From positions 1-64,000 of the forward strand of contig NW_021167080.1 in assembly GCF_003711515.1 (NCBI RefSeq): DNA of 64,000 nucleotides. The letters are read 5' to 3'. Position numbers and translations under genes: made by a program. This stretch comes from Sodiomyces alkalinus F11. Its lineage: Eukaryota > Ascomycota > Sordariomycetes > Glomerellales > Plectosphaerellaceae. The notes below the pieces were generated by a model. That model was not told where the DNA came from, ran no database searches, and worked only from the letters and a program-made list of their open reading frames with translations. This document shows positions 23,000 through 35,560 of the stretch, piece after piece (the first letter of the stretch is position 1; each line of letters begins with the position of its first letter).

Positions 23000-24250
23000 A
23001 CGTTCGTGATAGATTAGGATCCTAACGTTACCGCCTAGCGACCTCTTAGAATTAAATAGGTCGCGGAGTAGATAAACCGATAGTTCGAAGAAAACGACTA
23101 AGCCCTAAATATAAGGCTAGGCGCTCTTTATAAATAATATACCGATATTAACGTAAGGTTTACCCCGATATAAGAATACTACCCGGAGATACGTTAGTTT
23201 ATAGACTAATCCCACGCGAGGGAAAAAGCTAATAAGCGATAACGCGTATTAGTCGAATTGCTTATAGCCTGGCTCCTAGGATCGCTTATTCCGTAGAACC
23301 TAATACTTCCTAACTTAAATATTCCGGCTCCTTTATAAACCCTGATAATCCTTATACTAATAAAGTCTACCCTATTACCGGTTTTATCGCTAGCGTTATA
23401 GCCGATAATAATAATAATCGCCCTGAGCTTAACGGCGGTACCCTGTAAGATTATTAATAGCCCGGCGAAGTTCTTAGGGAAGCGAGTATATTATAGCGTG
23501 TAGGCCTATATAATACGGCAGAAGTGTATAATCGATAACGATATATTATAGAATAATAGATCAGCTTAGTATATAATCTATAATTACCTCGGGTCTAAAG
23601 TCTAATAGGTTATATCGGTTTTCTTTAACAATAATAGACCGGGTAAGCTTATAGACCCTAATAACTTTATAGCGTATCTTAATTATACCTACCTTAACCC
23701 CACGTAATAATCGCGGGCTACCTAAGACTTACGCACGATTTATTAATAGTCTAATAAGTCGTTTACCGCCTTCCTACCCCATTTTAAAAAATTGATCGCC
23801 TTTACAGGCGGTACTAAATAGGAAGCTACTATATAGATCTTATTCCTTAAGAAAGCAATTACCTCACGACTTAGAGATAAGCTTATCTCCGCCTATATCC
23901 TTACTAACCACTATACTATATAGGTTAATAGCGTATAAGAGATTGCCGGGAAACTTAGAGGTTATTAGTTTAAATAAAACTATAATAAATAAGCTTAAGA
24001 CTATATAACCGCGAAAAAGGATACTAGTAGCGATATAAAGATAGGCGGAGGAAACCGTGTTAATAACGGGAAGGCGAAGTAAAAGACTCGGATATACTAT
24101 AACTATAATAAGACAGAGTATATCGCGCGGAACTATAAAAAGCTAAAGGAAAACTAAGACACGGTCTGCAAGGTTAAAGAGTCTTACGCGAAGGATTATA
24201 ATAAGAGTAAGGATAAGTCGACTAATAAGGACGACTCGGAAAAAGAATAG
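23000..24250 (+). pseudogene. Gypsy-D1 gag with CCHC knuckle
   Basis: The N-terminal part reads QFEENDQALNIRLGALYK (Q as stop in places), followed by capsid-type blocks including LIAWLLGSLIP and GKRVYYSV. Near 24095-24145 lies a zinc knuckle of type CxxCxxxxxIxxxC (YYNYNKTEYIARNYKK, with Cys and Gly/His codons changed to Tyr, Asn and so on). The C-terminus is acidic and Lys-rich (SKDKSTNKDDSEKE). One frame shift is apparent near 23230. Confidence 0.8.
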
Positions 24251-24288
24251 CTTTAACATGAAAACGGCCGTTTAAGCCGATAGCCGCG

Positions 24289-24293
24289 ATATA
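24289..24293. repeat. Target-site duplication of Copia-A1, left
   Basis: atata, matching 51793-51797 just outside the right LTR. Confidence 0.8.
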
Positions 24294-24568
24294 TATCGCA
24301 CGTCAAAATAGCAGTTCTATAATTAACTTAATAGGGCAGAAATCTCGTGTGTGTGTATTATATTAAGTTATATCTATATAAGTCTTTTATACCCTTAATC
24401 TGGGTGGTGAAGACTCTATTATAGATACTATGTTATTTAGATCCGATCCGATCTTTTCCGGTATCCGCCCCTATTATATCCTAATACCCGAGGTCCCTAA
24501 GGTCCGAAGCCCTTAGATAGGTATAGATCCCCTATAGACCACGTCGTAGTCCGTGTGCCTATATAACA
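24294..24568 (-). repeat. Copia-A1 3' LTR
   Basis: 275 bp, from tatcgcacgtcaaaat to cctatataaca. Same family as 51518-51792, 54978-55270 and 63145-63428. The outer (left) part still contains tctcgtgtgtgtg. Confidence 0.9.
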
Positions 24569-24699
24569 CACCCCCTTAGTTAAGGTGGGTCTTCCCCTGT
24601 TTAACTAACTAATTAGAGGCTTCGGTTTATACTAAACGCTGTTAACGTTTCTATTATAAAGTTAATAGTTAAGGGAAAACGCCCTCGTAAAAGGGATTT

Positions 24700-26330
24700 A
24701 AATCCGCCCTGTTTAACCGTTTGATTTAATTCTATCTTAATTAGTTCCTTGATCCTAATTAGCCGGATCTATATCTATCGGATTTGCTACGTCCTCGGGG
24801 GCCTTCGTCTTCGCTACGGCCACGGCTTTAACGCGTTTAATCTCTTCGTGTAGTTATTTAGACTACTTAATACGATCGTTTTAATCCGTTAAGGTAAGCT
24901 ATTACTAAAGTCTTTTAATCCCTACCTCCGGCAGTGCCTTCGTTAAACCGTCCGCGATTATTTCCCTCGTGTTAACGTATATAACCTTAAAAAGGCCTTA
25001 CTATACTAACTAACGTGCTTACTAGTTATAAACATTAAGGTGCCGTAGCCTTGTTCGTAGTCGTTATGCCTTCTTATTAATAAGGTTAATAGTCTACTAA
25101 TTATCGTAGTGTAGCTATAGTTATTATTAGTCTAACCGAAGCTCTAAATCTCTTAATATCCAATTAACGAATAACATCTTTTTAGCAGCCTTTATAAAAG
25201 CGAGTAGTTCCGATTCTGTTAACGACGTCGTGACTATTAGTTGCTTACCCGCCTTCTAGTCAATAGTGCCGCCGAAAAGCTTTATCGTATATCCTTATAA
25301 ACTCTTACGGTCTAGATTATCCTTAAAGAACGCGTCGCTTATGGTTAAGAAGAGTCTATCCCCGCTAAATTCTAGGTAGTAGTGTCTTATATAGTATAAG
25401 AATAGTAGTATTTATTAAGCCCTCTTAAGGTGGTTAGAGGAGAGGTTAATGTTATACTACCAAAGCTTTGAATAGGCGAACACGATATCGGGTCTTATCA
25501 CGATAACGGTATATAGGATAAAACGGATTATATCCTAATACTAACAGACCTCGGGAATCGCCGCGTATATACCGTCGTGTAGTATTAATGGTTTTATCGT
25601 TAATAATAGGACCTTTAATAAGTCTCGGCAGGGGATATCTACGTAGTACTTAGTCGCGATCTTCTCCACATAGGAGGATTATAATAGCTATAACCTATAT
25701 ATAGCTCTATCCCTTAGGACCTTACTTCCCAGGAACTAGCGGATTTCTTCGACTCCTGATAACCTATAGCTCCGCTTAAGGGCGGCCTTAAGGTTATCGG
25801 CGTTAGTCTTACAGTCTTTATAGTATATAAGTCCGATATCGTTAAGGTAGAAGAATAGGATTAAACCGTCGCGGATTATAATATAGGGGTTATTAGGGAC
25901 GGCTATAAATCCTATCCCCTATAGCGTGCCGCTAAATTCCCCTTACTATAGTAGTAGCGATACCCTTAAACCGAAAAGGGCTTTCCGTAATAATAGGACC
26001 TTCCTTAGTACTTCGTAGCCTTATGGTATCTTTATAAACACCTCTTCTTTAAGGCTAGCGTTAATAATCGCGTTAATAGCGTCGAACTACCTTATCTCTA
26101 GGTTAAATCGGGCGGCGATAGCTATTAGTATACGGAAAGACCACGAGGCTAATATAGCAGCATAGTTATCTTTAGTTTCTAACCGTTTATATTAATCCCC
26201 TTATACTATAAGGCGTGCCTTATACCTAAGGAGGGTACGTTCCTTATTAAATCTATAGGTATATCCCTATCTATAAGCGAGGACTTATCGCTTATTAGCC
26301 TAATCACCGCCTACCTCTTACTAGCAGCCT
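24700..26330 (-). pseudogene. Copia-A1 RNase H and reverse transcriptase
   Basis: Collinear with 59380-62960 of Copia-A2. RNase H carries the KLFGGTI-type block near 25290-25260. RT carries Y-L-N-D at 25838-25849 in place of YVDD, so a catalytic Asp is lost. The Copia RPDI box lies near 25500. A polypurine-type ctaagggggtg (minus strand) abuts the 3' LTR. Confidence 0.85.
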
Positions 26331-27100
26331 ATCTATCGGTGGCCTTTAAGGTGCTCCCCCTTAGCCTATAACCACCGCTACCGTAACGGCTAAATGCGTA
26401 TATTGTAGTAGTGGTTTAGCGGAGGCGGGAGATCCTCGCGGGTTAAACGCGATGGCGGCTAGGAGGTATTAAAGGGAGAGGCATCTATAGCACCGATATC
26501 GCTATCGTTAATAGCTTACTTCCTTATACGCGTAGGGTTATAAGTCCTTTTAGCGTTAAAGAACGCCTTCTAGGTATTATCGTTCTATACTTTCTCGGTC
26601 GTGTAGAGAGTTATAATAGGTCTCGCGATAGATAAACGGGCGGGTAATAGGCGCGCGGCCGATAAGCATATAGCCGACAGGCACCCCCTGAGGGCATCCA
26701 TAGCTATCCGTTAATAGTTATCGTGTTCTTCCACCTTCACGCCCCGGACCACCGCTAAGGCTATAAGGAACGCGCGCGCAGGATCTTCCGGGGATATTAA
26801 AGGCGTAGGAAACGGTTTGAACCTCGTAGTAGTAAACTATAGAGTGTCCGTAGTAATAGCGGTGGTATCGCCTTTACCTATAGTAATAGCGGTAGTATTG
26901 CCTTTACCCGTAGTAATAGCGGTAGCGTAGTCTTCTTCTATAGTAATAGTAGTATCTATAATAATAGCGATGCCCGTAGTAATAGCCGTGGCCTCTCTTA
27001 TAGTAATAGCGATAGCCTCGCCTTTATCCGTAGTAATAGCGGTAGCGTTAGAGTCTTCCAACTTAAGATCTAATACGTCTACGGCTATATCCCTTAATAG
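26331..27100 (-). pseudogene. Copia-A1 integrase-RT hinge with coding minisatellite
   Basis: The hinge between integrase and RT is expanded by imperfect coding repeats. At 26837-27061 an uninterrupted stretch encodes units such as TAITTDKGEAIAITIREAT. It is in frame with the rest of pol, so this 74-codon open stretch is a genuine remnant rather than a gene. Copia-A2 has the same repeats at 58495-58780. Confidence 0.75.
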
Positions 27101-27626
27101 CAGCCTATTCGCTATATCGTTAGACTAGGTGATACGGATAGATTATAGACATTCCCTAATTTCCTTAGCGGAAGCTATAGCTTATAGCGTTTTAATCCTA
27201 CCGTTAAAGGTCTTATCTTTGTTAAAGATCACGTCTCTTATAGTTATAATATCTGTTAGGTATAGTAGCTAGACGCGGAAGCTATTCGAGTATTAGTATC
27301 TAACGTAATAACCAATCCATACCTTCGGTTCTAGCCTTTATAGGCGGTTCCTTTTAGCTTAGGCATCCCGTGTTTTTATAAAGGCTTTATAGCCGTATAC
27401 TCGTAGGTGCGTAAGGTTAGGTCAACGGCCGCGTAGGCCTTCGTATAGTCTCTTTTAGTTGTTAATATATTAAAGCGTTCTATTATATAGATATATAGTA
27501 GTCTTAAAGATCTTAGTCTAGATAGACGTTGGCAGATTAGCCCTAATCCTTATAGCCCTCGCGCTCCTTTTAATAATACCTCTAATCTATTCTATAACGC
27601 TGTTGTAATCCTATAAATATAATACC
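27101..27626 (-). pseudogene. Copia-A1 integrase, C-terminal part
   Basis: Homologous to 57916-58450 of Copia-A2: IERLEVLLKGARAIRI-like residues, then YNRTPR-type and QAYGYKAF-type blocks. It ends at the Gypsy-B1 insertion; the missing upstream part continues at 41847. Confidence 0.8.
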
Positions 27627-27830
27627 TGTAACGGCTTGTCAAAAGTTGTTTATGTATTGAGGCCGAAAATATAGTTTATTCGAACTAAGGAAGGAAAGGA
27701 GGAAAGGAAAGGTCTACGCGGTGTATAGGCGGCTAAGTATTTATAGAATCGCATGGGCCTTGCTAGGAGGTCCGTCCTTCTTAGTCCCGGCTATTACCGG
27801 GGACTATCCTACGGGCTATAGCCTATAATA
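27627..27830 (-). repeat. Gypsy-B1 3' LTR
   Basis: 204 bp, from tgtaacggcttgtcaaaag to gctatagcctataata, TG...CA after allowing RIP. Same as 41643-41846; inverted relative to 42630-42832 and 49396-49598. Confidence 0.9.
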
Positions 27831-28236
27831 TACTCCCCCCCGCTAAGAGCGAGGTCGCGGTTATATTATAGTCGCCCGGTTGTGACCTTATATTACTTTA
27901 GCCTCCCCGCGTATAATCTAAAAATAGCCTCCTTTTTTCGATTCTATTAAAGGCTCCTTCGAAGGGAGGTACTCCGTAGTAGCTAAGATCCTTTTAAGGC
28001 TAAAATAGCATAAAGGAGCTCTTATATAGCGGTGCCGTCGCGAGCTCCTCGCTAGCGTGCATGTTTATTATAAATAACGTGCCTACTAAATATATAACCG
28101 GCGGGCTATTCCTTCTACCTAAATAGCGTAGGAAGGGTAGTAAAATAAACGTCCTATTATTACTTATTTCTTACTATTTTCTTCCCTCTTTATAGCTTCC
28201 TTTTAGCTATTTTCTTTAATTAAACTTTTATATTAT

Positions 28237-28819
28237 AAGTAGCCCCGAGATACTTTATAGGTCCCGTGGTAGTATTACTAATATCGCCGAGTAATAGCTT
28301 ATCTTATAGGCCGCGTATATCCTTATTATAGTAAGTTAGTATGCCCCTCGCCTATAGTTTAGTCCCGTAGCTAACCGTTAGTAGATATCCGACTTTGCCT
28401 TACCTAATAAGCGCTCTTATAAGGGTAATAGTAATAACGATATACGTTCGCGGCCCTTATTACTACGGGTTATACGGTTAGCCGTAACTAACGATATATA
28501 GACTCTAACACCCCCCCTTACTAAGAAACGTCGAGCGACTACGCACCCTCCGGGCCCGCGTTATATCGCTCCTCACTTATAGTATACTACCCGGTAATAT
28601 GAATAAGAATTTAGTATCGAGTATTACTCTTAGTCCGGCCCTAGAGCGGCCCGCGCTAACGCTAAGTATTATAAGTACTTATACCGTACTTATAAGTGTT
28701 CGGAAGTAAGTATACCGGTTACGCGTATAGTGAGTATAACTAACGGATAATATAGCTCCCTCATACCGCCTATAACGCCGCTAACACTTTATAGGATACC
28801 GCCTATACTATAAATAAGG
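28237..28819 (+). pseudogene. Gypsy-B1 antisense frame, first part
   Basis: Lies antisense to the element between pol and the 3' LTR. It starts with SSPEILYRS (possible ATG changed to ATA at about 28237) and contains TNIAEQQLI (QQ as stops), KKRRATTH, RYIAPHLQY and AKYYKYLYR, then QLP and TAYTINKDPNN at the LINE-T target site. The same blocks, with conservative differences, occur in order in Gypsy-B2 (minus strand, ~48985-47850). One small frameshift lies near 28700. The frame resumes at 35762. No family was recognised. Confidence 0.65.
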
Positions 28820-28831
28820 ACCCTAATAATA
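28820..28831. repeat. Target-site duplication of LINE-T, left
   Basis: accctaataata, identical to 35750-35761. Confidence 0.9.
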
Positions 28832-28849
28832 TTATTATTATTATTATTT
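28832..28849 (-). repeat. LINE-T 3' (TAA)n tail
   Basis: ttattattattattattt on the plus strand, directly beside the left target duplication. This is a simple-repeat tail of the kind left by LINE retrotransposition. Confidence 0.8.
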
Positions 28850-31500
28850 CTTACGCTATTCTCGCTTAGCTAAGCTAGGCTAGCTACCTGGGTAATAGTC
28901 CTTCTCCAATTCTCGAGGGGAAACCGTTAATGGATAAAAACCCCTGCGCTTTTATTATATAAGTAGTTCTATTATGCGTGGCCGTTACGGTATTGCTCCG
29001 CGGCCCTGTTTTTATCGCTATTCGAAAACCGGATCTTACCTCCGGGCTAGTGACTAATAGGGGTCGGCTAATTAGTTTAGTAGGTGCCGTATCGGGTCGT
29101 ACGCGCCCTCGGTGCGTTATCGCCACGGTTACTCGCCGCTATCCTTTCCTTTATTCCGTTATTCCGGATCCGGCGAGGTTCTCCCCTCGCCGCGGCACCC
29201 TTTATACCCTCCCTCCCTTCTATAAGGGGGGGGGGGGGGGGCCCCCCCCCCCCTATTACTCCTTCCTTTATTTATTATTTATTCCTAAACCTCCTTTATA
29301 TACCTGCTATTTATAGCGGCCCTTATATAGTTATATACCTCCTATACTCGTGCTATATAGGCTCTCCGGGGCAGGCGCTATAGTATAGGCCGGGCGTAGC
29401 TACTATTCCCTAGAAGGTATAATAACTCGTAGGGCTAATCTACCGCTCTCTTTTTCCTATAAACCGCCCTCTCTTCTTCTCTTTTTTCCTCCTTTCCTCT
29501 TTTCCCCCTTTAAGCTATCGTTTTTTAAGGTACGCTTTTACGTGGTCGGTACGGTATAAGTACGGCCCTAGAACTCCTATTCGGGATCCCCCGGTACCGT
29601 TCGGCTATATAATAAGGGATCTAACGGGGTCCCGGGTTATACTATCCCCTCGCCGCCCCCGCTCCGCCCCCGTAACGCCCGCCTTAGTCTAACTCCCTTA
29701 CCCCTCTAGATACCCAGTAATAAGACCTCTATCGCTAAAGGAGGAGCCGGTACCGGCGCTTATAAGTGTAAAGGGCCGGCTACCCCCTAGCCTTCTACTA
29801 TAAGTTCCCCGCTCCGTTATTATCACGCCCGCTTTACGCCCCCGCTTTATATTCTAATCCGGTATAGGCCGCCCTTACCCCTACTATCCGTTTATCGCCT
29901 TATACTTTATACGTTATATCTCTAGTATAAGATTACTAGGCTACTCCTTACTAAAACCCCCTTAGTATATAGTCCTATCGTGTTCTCGCTACTCCCCCGC
30001 TCTATATCGTATCTACTAACCCGACTTAGGAGCCGGCGCCCGCTATATTAAATATATTAACGGTAACCGTAATAGTAGCTATTACGCCCCGGTTTATCCC
30101 CGCTACGCCCCTATTACGCCCTTACTCCGCTAATCCTCCTATTAGGTCCCCCCCCCCTATAACGACTCCGCTACCGCCCTTATCGCCGCTACTGCCGCCG
30201 CCTATACCGCCCCGACGCTATTCGTGGGTTTTTCCCCTTTCTCCATTATACCGTGTACGCTATATTATCGTTATTAATCCTATTATAGAATATCCGTAAA
30301 TACTACTAGGCCGCTACCCGCTAGACTTATACCCTCCGGGCGTACCGCGCCGCCCTTCGCCGGGCTAGTAGTATTAGTATAGTCGCCGCCCCCGCCGCTA
30401 CGCCCCCGTAGAGTTATAGTAATAGCTATGCTTATAACGGCGAGATATTAAAGCTTATCCTCGCCTACCTTATAAGTTACCCCGTGCCTCCCCCGTGTTA
30501 ACCCCGCCGCTAACGTGTATCGCAGAATATCCCCCTCCCCTCCTTTAGGGACCCTACTACCTCTACTACCGAGGATAAGGTCGATAAGGATAAGGTTATC
30601 CTAGTAAATAGTAGAGTAATTAGCTCCGACGATAATAACAATAACGAATCCGATAAGTATATAGGCGATAAGGAGTAAGCGGTTATAGCGCGATTATAGC
30701 GTAGCCGTATAGCGACTATTAATAAATATTTTACTCTCCTTTTATTTATCTTCTTCGTAGTCGTCTTTACCTCCCCTATATATATACCCGAGGTTTCCGC
30801 ACTATAAGGCCTTTATTACCCCTCCCCCTTTAATACTAGTTATCGTGCGAGTCTAAAGTCCGGAAAGCGTCCGGTTTATAGGAACTATTTCGCGACCTTC
30901 CCCGTAGTCTCCTTACTCCGGAGCGCTAAAAGCTAATGCCGTTTTATTAGTAGGCGCGCGCCCGTATCGGCCGCGAGGCGCTCTTATATCTCCTCTAATA
31001 TATCCCGGCACAATAGCGTAATATATTCCGCTATCTCTAGCCCTCTATCGGCGTATTAGTAGCGCGGCGTCGCCGTGTCCGGTACGCTTCTTATAAAGAG
31101 GAAGTGGCGAAGGCCTATTTTCTTTATTCGAATCTAGGTAAGGATAAAACCCTATAGTTTTATAAGACCCTTATATTTCCTAAACACTACGCGGTTAAAC
31201 TAAGGTATCTATACTACGGCTACGCTACTATATTAGCGTGGTACGGTACGCTTCTACTAATATGCTTATTCCTCCCGGAGGCGTTAGGCTAATTCCCTCC
31301 CGAGGAGCTAGGACTTAACCTTTTACTTCTATACCCTCTAAGACCTTAGGTAGGGCCTAACCCCTCCCCCTTATCTCCTACGCTACGTAGCCGCTTCGGC
31401 TACTTATCGTACCTAAAGTATCGCTTACTCTGTCTAAGTGCCCTTTACCCGTTATACCGCTTACGCGGTTAAGGAGTTATAGCATAAGTTAAGAGGGGGG
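28850..31500 (-). pseudogene. LINE-T ORF2 C-terminal region and 3' UTR
   Basis: Downstream of RT on the minus strand, so it should hold RNase H, the C-terminal zinc region and the 3' UTR. I could not place RNase H motifs confidently. 29400-30700 is rich in short CCG/CCC-type runs and pyrimidines, and the overlapping plus- and minus-strand open stretches at 28.9-29.4 kb look like chance frames. I see nothing else here. Confidence 0.45.
29226..29253. repeat. G16-C12 homopolymer palindrome
   Basis: Sixteen G followed directly by twelve C in the LINE-T 3' region. It can fold as a perfect G:C hairpin or G-quadruplex. It has no CpA and so is immune to RIP. The length may be unreliable in the assembly. 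Confidence 0.85.
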
Positions 31501-33000
31501 ACCCCCGCCTTTATCTCGACTACCTTTATAGTAATAGCCTAATATACGCCGGTAACGATATATAGGCACTACGCCTACTTATTAGCTAATCCCTTTAGTA
31601 CTCCGCTTAGCCTCTCCCCTTTTCTCGTTATTATATAGAAGGCCGGGGCCGTGTATAATATAGCGCTCCGGACTATTATTTAGTATAATTTACGCGCGTC
31701 CCTGATGTAGTAGCCCTATATTAACGCTATAAAGCGCGTAAGGGCGTATTTCTAGGTAAGGAGTTTAGCTCTAAGCTTCCGGGTATAGGGACGGAATATA
31801 AGCTTCTAGTGAAGGATAACCCCTAAGACCTCTATCTTTATAACTTACGGCGCCGTTACGCCCATAAGGCGTACTTAGAGCGGTAGCGGGTCGCGTTTTC
31901 TCGTAAAGTGGAGAAGCTTATACTTTTATAGCTCGAATCGTAGTTTACTCCTTTATAACTAGCTGTAGTAGACCTACTATACCCGTTTAAGGTACGCCCG
32001 TAGTATAGTCTTATTATTTCCGAAGGCCACGATATTCGTGTTATCGGTAAAGCCGACTACTATAACCCGCGGTATCCGGATTAATTCCTAGTAGAGCGTC
32101 CTAATAAATAGTATAAAAAGGATTAGGGAAAGGGGGGATCCTCAGGGGACCCCTGCCTAGATATCTACCTTTTACGCCGTGTCGCCGTTAAAGCGTAGGC
32201 GTACTATACGCGTAGCGAGGTATAACTAGGTCTATTTCGTGACCTAGTCCAGGAAGCCGTACTAGGCGAGGACTTTAAGGAGTTTTTAGTATAGTACTAT
32301 ATCGAAGGCGCTCTGGATATTAAGCTTTAATTACACTACGGCCCCGCCGCGCTCCTATACGGCGTATACTCCCTCTATAATAGCCCTAACCGCGACTATC
32401 GTATCGCGGTATCTTCGATTACCTATTTATCCGGTAAGGAGGAGTCGGTGCTTCTCTGCTACGGTTATAATTCTCCTTACTATTATCTTCTCGAGGACTT
32501 TCCCCGTCGTGCTTAGGAGTAATATCGGTCGCCACCCTAAGGCTATCGTATAGGCCTCCTTTAGTTTACCTAGTTTCTCAAATACTATTACCTCTACGGT
32601 ACGGTATCGTTATAGAAAATATACGGCTTTAAGGCTCGCGGAGAAGATTTATATTAATCGCCTATAGAGTGGTTAGCTATAGACGAGTAAAAATCCGTTT
32701 AGTAGGCCGTCCTCTCCGGGTACCTTTTACTTTACTATTTATTATATAACCTACTAGACCTCCTTTTCCGTGACCTCTTATATAAGTGGTATTATCGCTA
32801 TCCTTAACGCGCCGCCGATACGCCCGCTATTTATAGGGTATAGTAGGGGGAAAAACTTCGTTACGAGGATTATCGCTTTTCCGTTATATATTATCGCGAC
32901 CGGTCCGCCCGCGCTGCGCTATAAGGGCGGGATAAATAAGAGGTCGGGGGGTAAGTGGCTTATTATCTGGGCCTAGCGTTATAATGCTTAGAGGCTTTTC
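31500..33000 (-). pseudogene. LINE-T reverse transcriptase
   Basis: The frame reads FEKLGKLKEAYTIALGWRP, then a LLSTTGKVLEKIIVRRI block (32590-32460) and GNRRYRDTI, with TAG in place of some Q codons. The catalytic box reads VVGFTDNTNIVAFG at 32060-32020 where the family has FADD; F-T-D-N sits at 32040-32051, with the second Asp changed to Asn. The plus-strand open stretch at 32770-32976 is a shadow. Confidence 0.8.
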
Positions 33001-33299
33001 TAGTCTACTATTATCGTATCGACGGCGCCGCGCTAGCTCTTCCGCTTCTCCGTCCTAACTAGAATATTATAATATTTTTCTGCCTCCTTAAATTTATCCT
33101 ACCTACTACACGACCTCCGCCTATAGTAACGCCGCGTTAGCCTTATTACCTCTTTATTCGCCTCTACTATCTCCTACGTCTACTATAACGGTCTATCGCG
33201 GAAAGTAGCTAGCTCGCGTCGCGGCGCTATAACGTCCGCGATATTAGTAAGGTCCTAAAGTATCTAGTTTACTACCTAGTCGATTACCTTTAGGGTAAG

Positions 33300-34150
33300 G
33301 GGTATTTCTCCGTGGTCTAGCCTTTAAGCCTCTTTTTAGACCGTTTCGTGGTCTAGCTTCCTCTACCTTTATTCTTCATTAGCGATACGCTAGCGCAGCT
33401 ATACCGTGTTAATATTAATTACCTAGGCTATATAGTCTAAGCCTATTAGGTCTAGACTATCCCCTTAGTATACGTAGGTAAAGTCCGCCGAAACCCAGGT
33501 AAGATTAAGCGTGTTATACTATCGATTAGTATCGGCTAAGGTCCTAATAATATATCCTTTCGGGGTTATAAGGTCGAGTTACTATTAGTGCGCGAGCGTA
33601 ATAAGGTCTTCCGATTATCTTTCGTATCTATTATACCCGTCCTATAAGGGGTTCTTTAGGTTAAAGTCTCCTACTAGGATAGTACGCTATTACTCCGGTT
33701 CCGCCGCGAGACTATATATCGGGGTCTTTTACTCTCCTCCCTTATAGCGTGGTAAGTATACTACCTATATACTTATCTCCTACTATTATATCCTAACTCT
33801 AATTATAGCCTAGGCCTAATCCTGGCCCGTACGCCACGTAAATATAGCGGCTTTATACCGCTTATATATATAGAGTAAGGCGCGCTTACTCCCCTATACT
33901 ATCCTATAATTATATCCCCTTAGGTAAATCGGGTTCTTCCTCTTATCTAACCCGGGCTATATTACCGCTATTACGTTATACCCGCTACGGTTATAGAGCG
34001 CCTGCTATACTCTATCCCGCTATCCCCCTATATTCTATTAGACGATTCTAATTATTTACTTTAGGCGGCTACGCCGCGCTCGCTTCGCTCTATAATTACG
34101 CCTTAGATATAGCCCCGGGGTAAGGGGTAAGGTTTTATAGGGGCTAAAAG
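33300..34150 (-). pseudogene. LINE-T AP endonuclease domain
   Basis: RTILVGDFNLKNPL near 33690-33650 matches the GDFNxHHP box. It is followed by a RQSEDLITLAR-like helix, LITPKG, and a Leu-Asn-Leu-Thr-Trp-Val-Ser-Ala-Asp block near 33500 corresponding to TLDLTFVS. This enzyme cuts the target strand for target-primed reverse transcription. Confidence 0.85.
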
Positions 34151-34349
34151 GTAGTATTAGTATTAGAGGCGAGGAACCTCGTGATATTATTATCCTAGGT
34201 TATAAAGAGGGCGGTGCGCGATCTAAGAAGGATATTCCGTTACCCTAAGGGGTATCCTTTCTATTTCCTCTTTTTCTCGGGCGGTTTAGAGACTTCTACG
34301 GTGTTTTACGACGCCGCGAAGGCGTTATACTCCCCCTCCGCTCTATACT

Positions 34350-35560
34350 TCTCGAGTTAGCTAAGGTTAAATCCCTGTACCCTATTAGTATATACCTCCC
34401 TAGTCCGCGCCCTTTCCTTCGCCTTATTCGGGCACTTATCGTCGAACGCCGCGTACGGCCCCTTATAGGCGGCGTAGCGCCGTTTCTTCGGGTCTATCTT
34501 AGCCTTACACGCTATAAAGCCCCCTTAGTACGCCGACTCTACGCCGCCGTAATACCCGTATAGCGCTTTTATCGCCTAGTATTAGCCTACTTTATACCCG
34601 AAGTCGAGGCACTTAAAGCACCGTTATAGGGAGATCTTAGGGTTATAGGGTTCGCTATTATAGTATCTATAGTTAAAGAAGACTCCCTCCTTTACTAGTT
34701 ATTCTATATCCTTAGGGCGGGCGACCTCGATAATTAGTAGCGCCGCCCGCGCTACTTTATTCCTGGGTTTCCTAGCCTTAATCCGGGTAATCGCCACGTT
34801 ATTCTATAGTTAAAGTTCGTATAGCACCGTATCGGGGTCGTTACCTAGGAGCTACGCTATCGGTATTCCTTTTATCACTACTTAATATATTTTCTCTTAT
34901 ATTATAGCTCCCGGGCCAAATACGCCTCTAACCTAGTTCTTCGCGTTCGCTATCTACTATTTATTCCTATACTTAAATATACTAACTATATCGCCGCTTA
35001 GGAGTTATCGCGCGGCTATTACGTCTAAGCGGCGGCTAACTTAGTTAACCGCCTTAGTAATCTCTTATAGGGTCCGGCTTTTAAGGTCGGCCTCGGCGTC
35101 CTTATACTGGAGTATTAGTTCTCGGGCGTATCGGGTAGGTATAACCTTTATTAATGCTATCTTAATATATCAGCGCTACGCGGGCGTACTCCCTACTACC
35201 TAGGCGTAGGTCTTAGGTCCTACTACCCCGAGTAATTCCTTTAGTATACTCTTAATCGCTAGTTAAATCGTGTCGGTAAGTCCTTCGGTTATAAGGAGGG
35301 GTATATCGCTACCGGGTTATTAGCGTAGCGGCTTCCCTATAACGGTCTTATAGTATTACGTTTAAAGGATTTTCTATATAAGCTTTAGCGCCTCTTCGGC
35401 GCGTGCCCTATTAGCTAGTAGTCCGGAAAATTAGGTGCGTAGTTTATATAGTATGCCTTCGGTGCGCCCGCTTAGTGCCTAGGATTTTAGTAGCTCCCTC
35501 GGGGCTATATGCCCCGGGTTAGTGCTGGTCGTCGTATTCTAGGCGCTCTATAGTAGTGTG
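34350..35560 (-). pseudogene. LINE-T ORF1 with CCHC knuckles
   Basis: A gag-like frame: GPKTYAQVVG, IPTRYARELIL, and near 34630-34440 a knuckle set RCFKCLDFGYKV, YGYYGGVESAY, CKAKIDPKKRRYAA and DDKCPNKAKE, with some Cys changed to Tyr. The RNA-binding ORF1 of Tad-like LINEs ends in this way. Stops are RIP-type. Confidence 0.85.

Noticed and set aside
26837..27061. Short gene with CRISPR-like regular repeats
   Set aside because: The repeats are in frame with Copia pol, vary in unit length, and recur in Copia-A2. They are a coding minisatellite in the hinge; there are no spacers.
27627..27830. Solo LTRs at 27.6, 41.6, 42.6 and 49.4 kb
   Set aside because: Orientation, internal coding order and target duplications pair them as the two ends of B1 and the two ends of B2.
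28978..29383. Overlapping open frames of 112 and 99 codons, the longest in the window
   Set aside because: They lie in the 3' region of LINE-T across the G16-C12 tract, have Pro/Gly runs from the homopolymer and no codon structure shared with another copy. Chance frames.
29690..30700. GC-rich, CCG-repeat-like stretch as a CpG-island promoter of a host gene
   Set aside because: It lies inside LINE-T downstream of RT; no host coding sequence follows on either strand.
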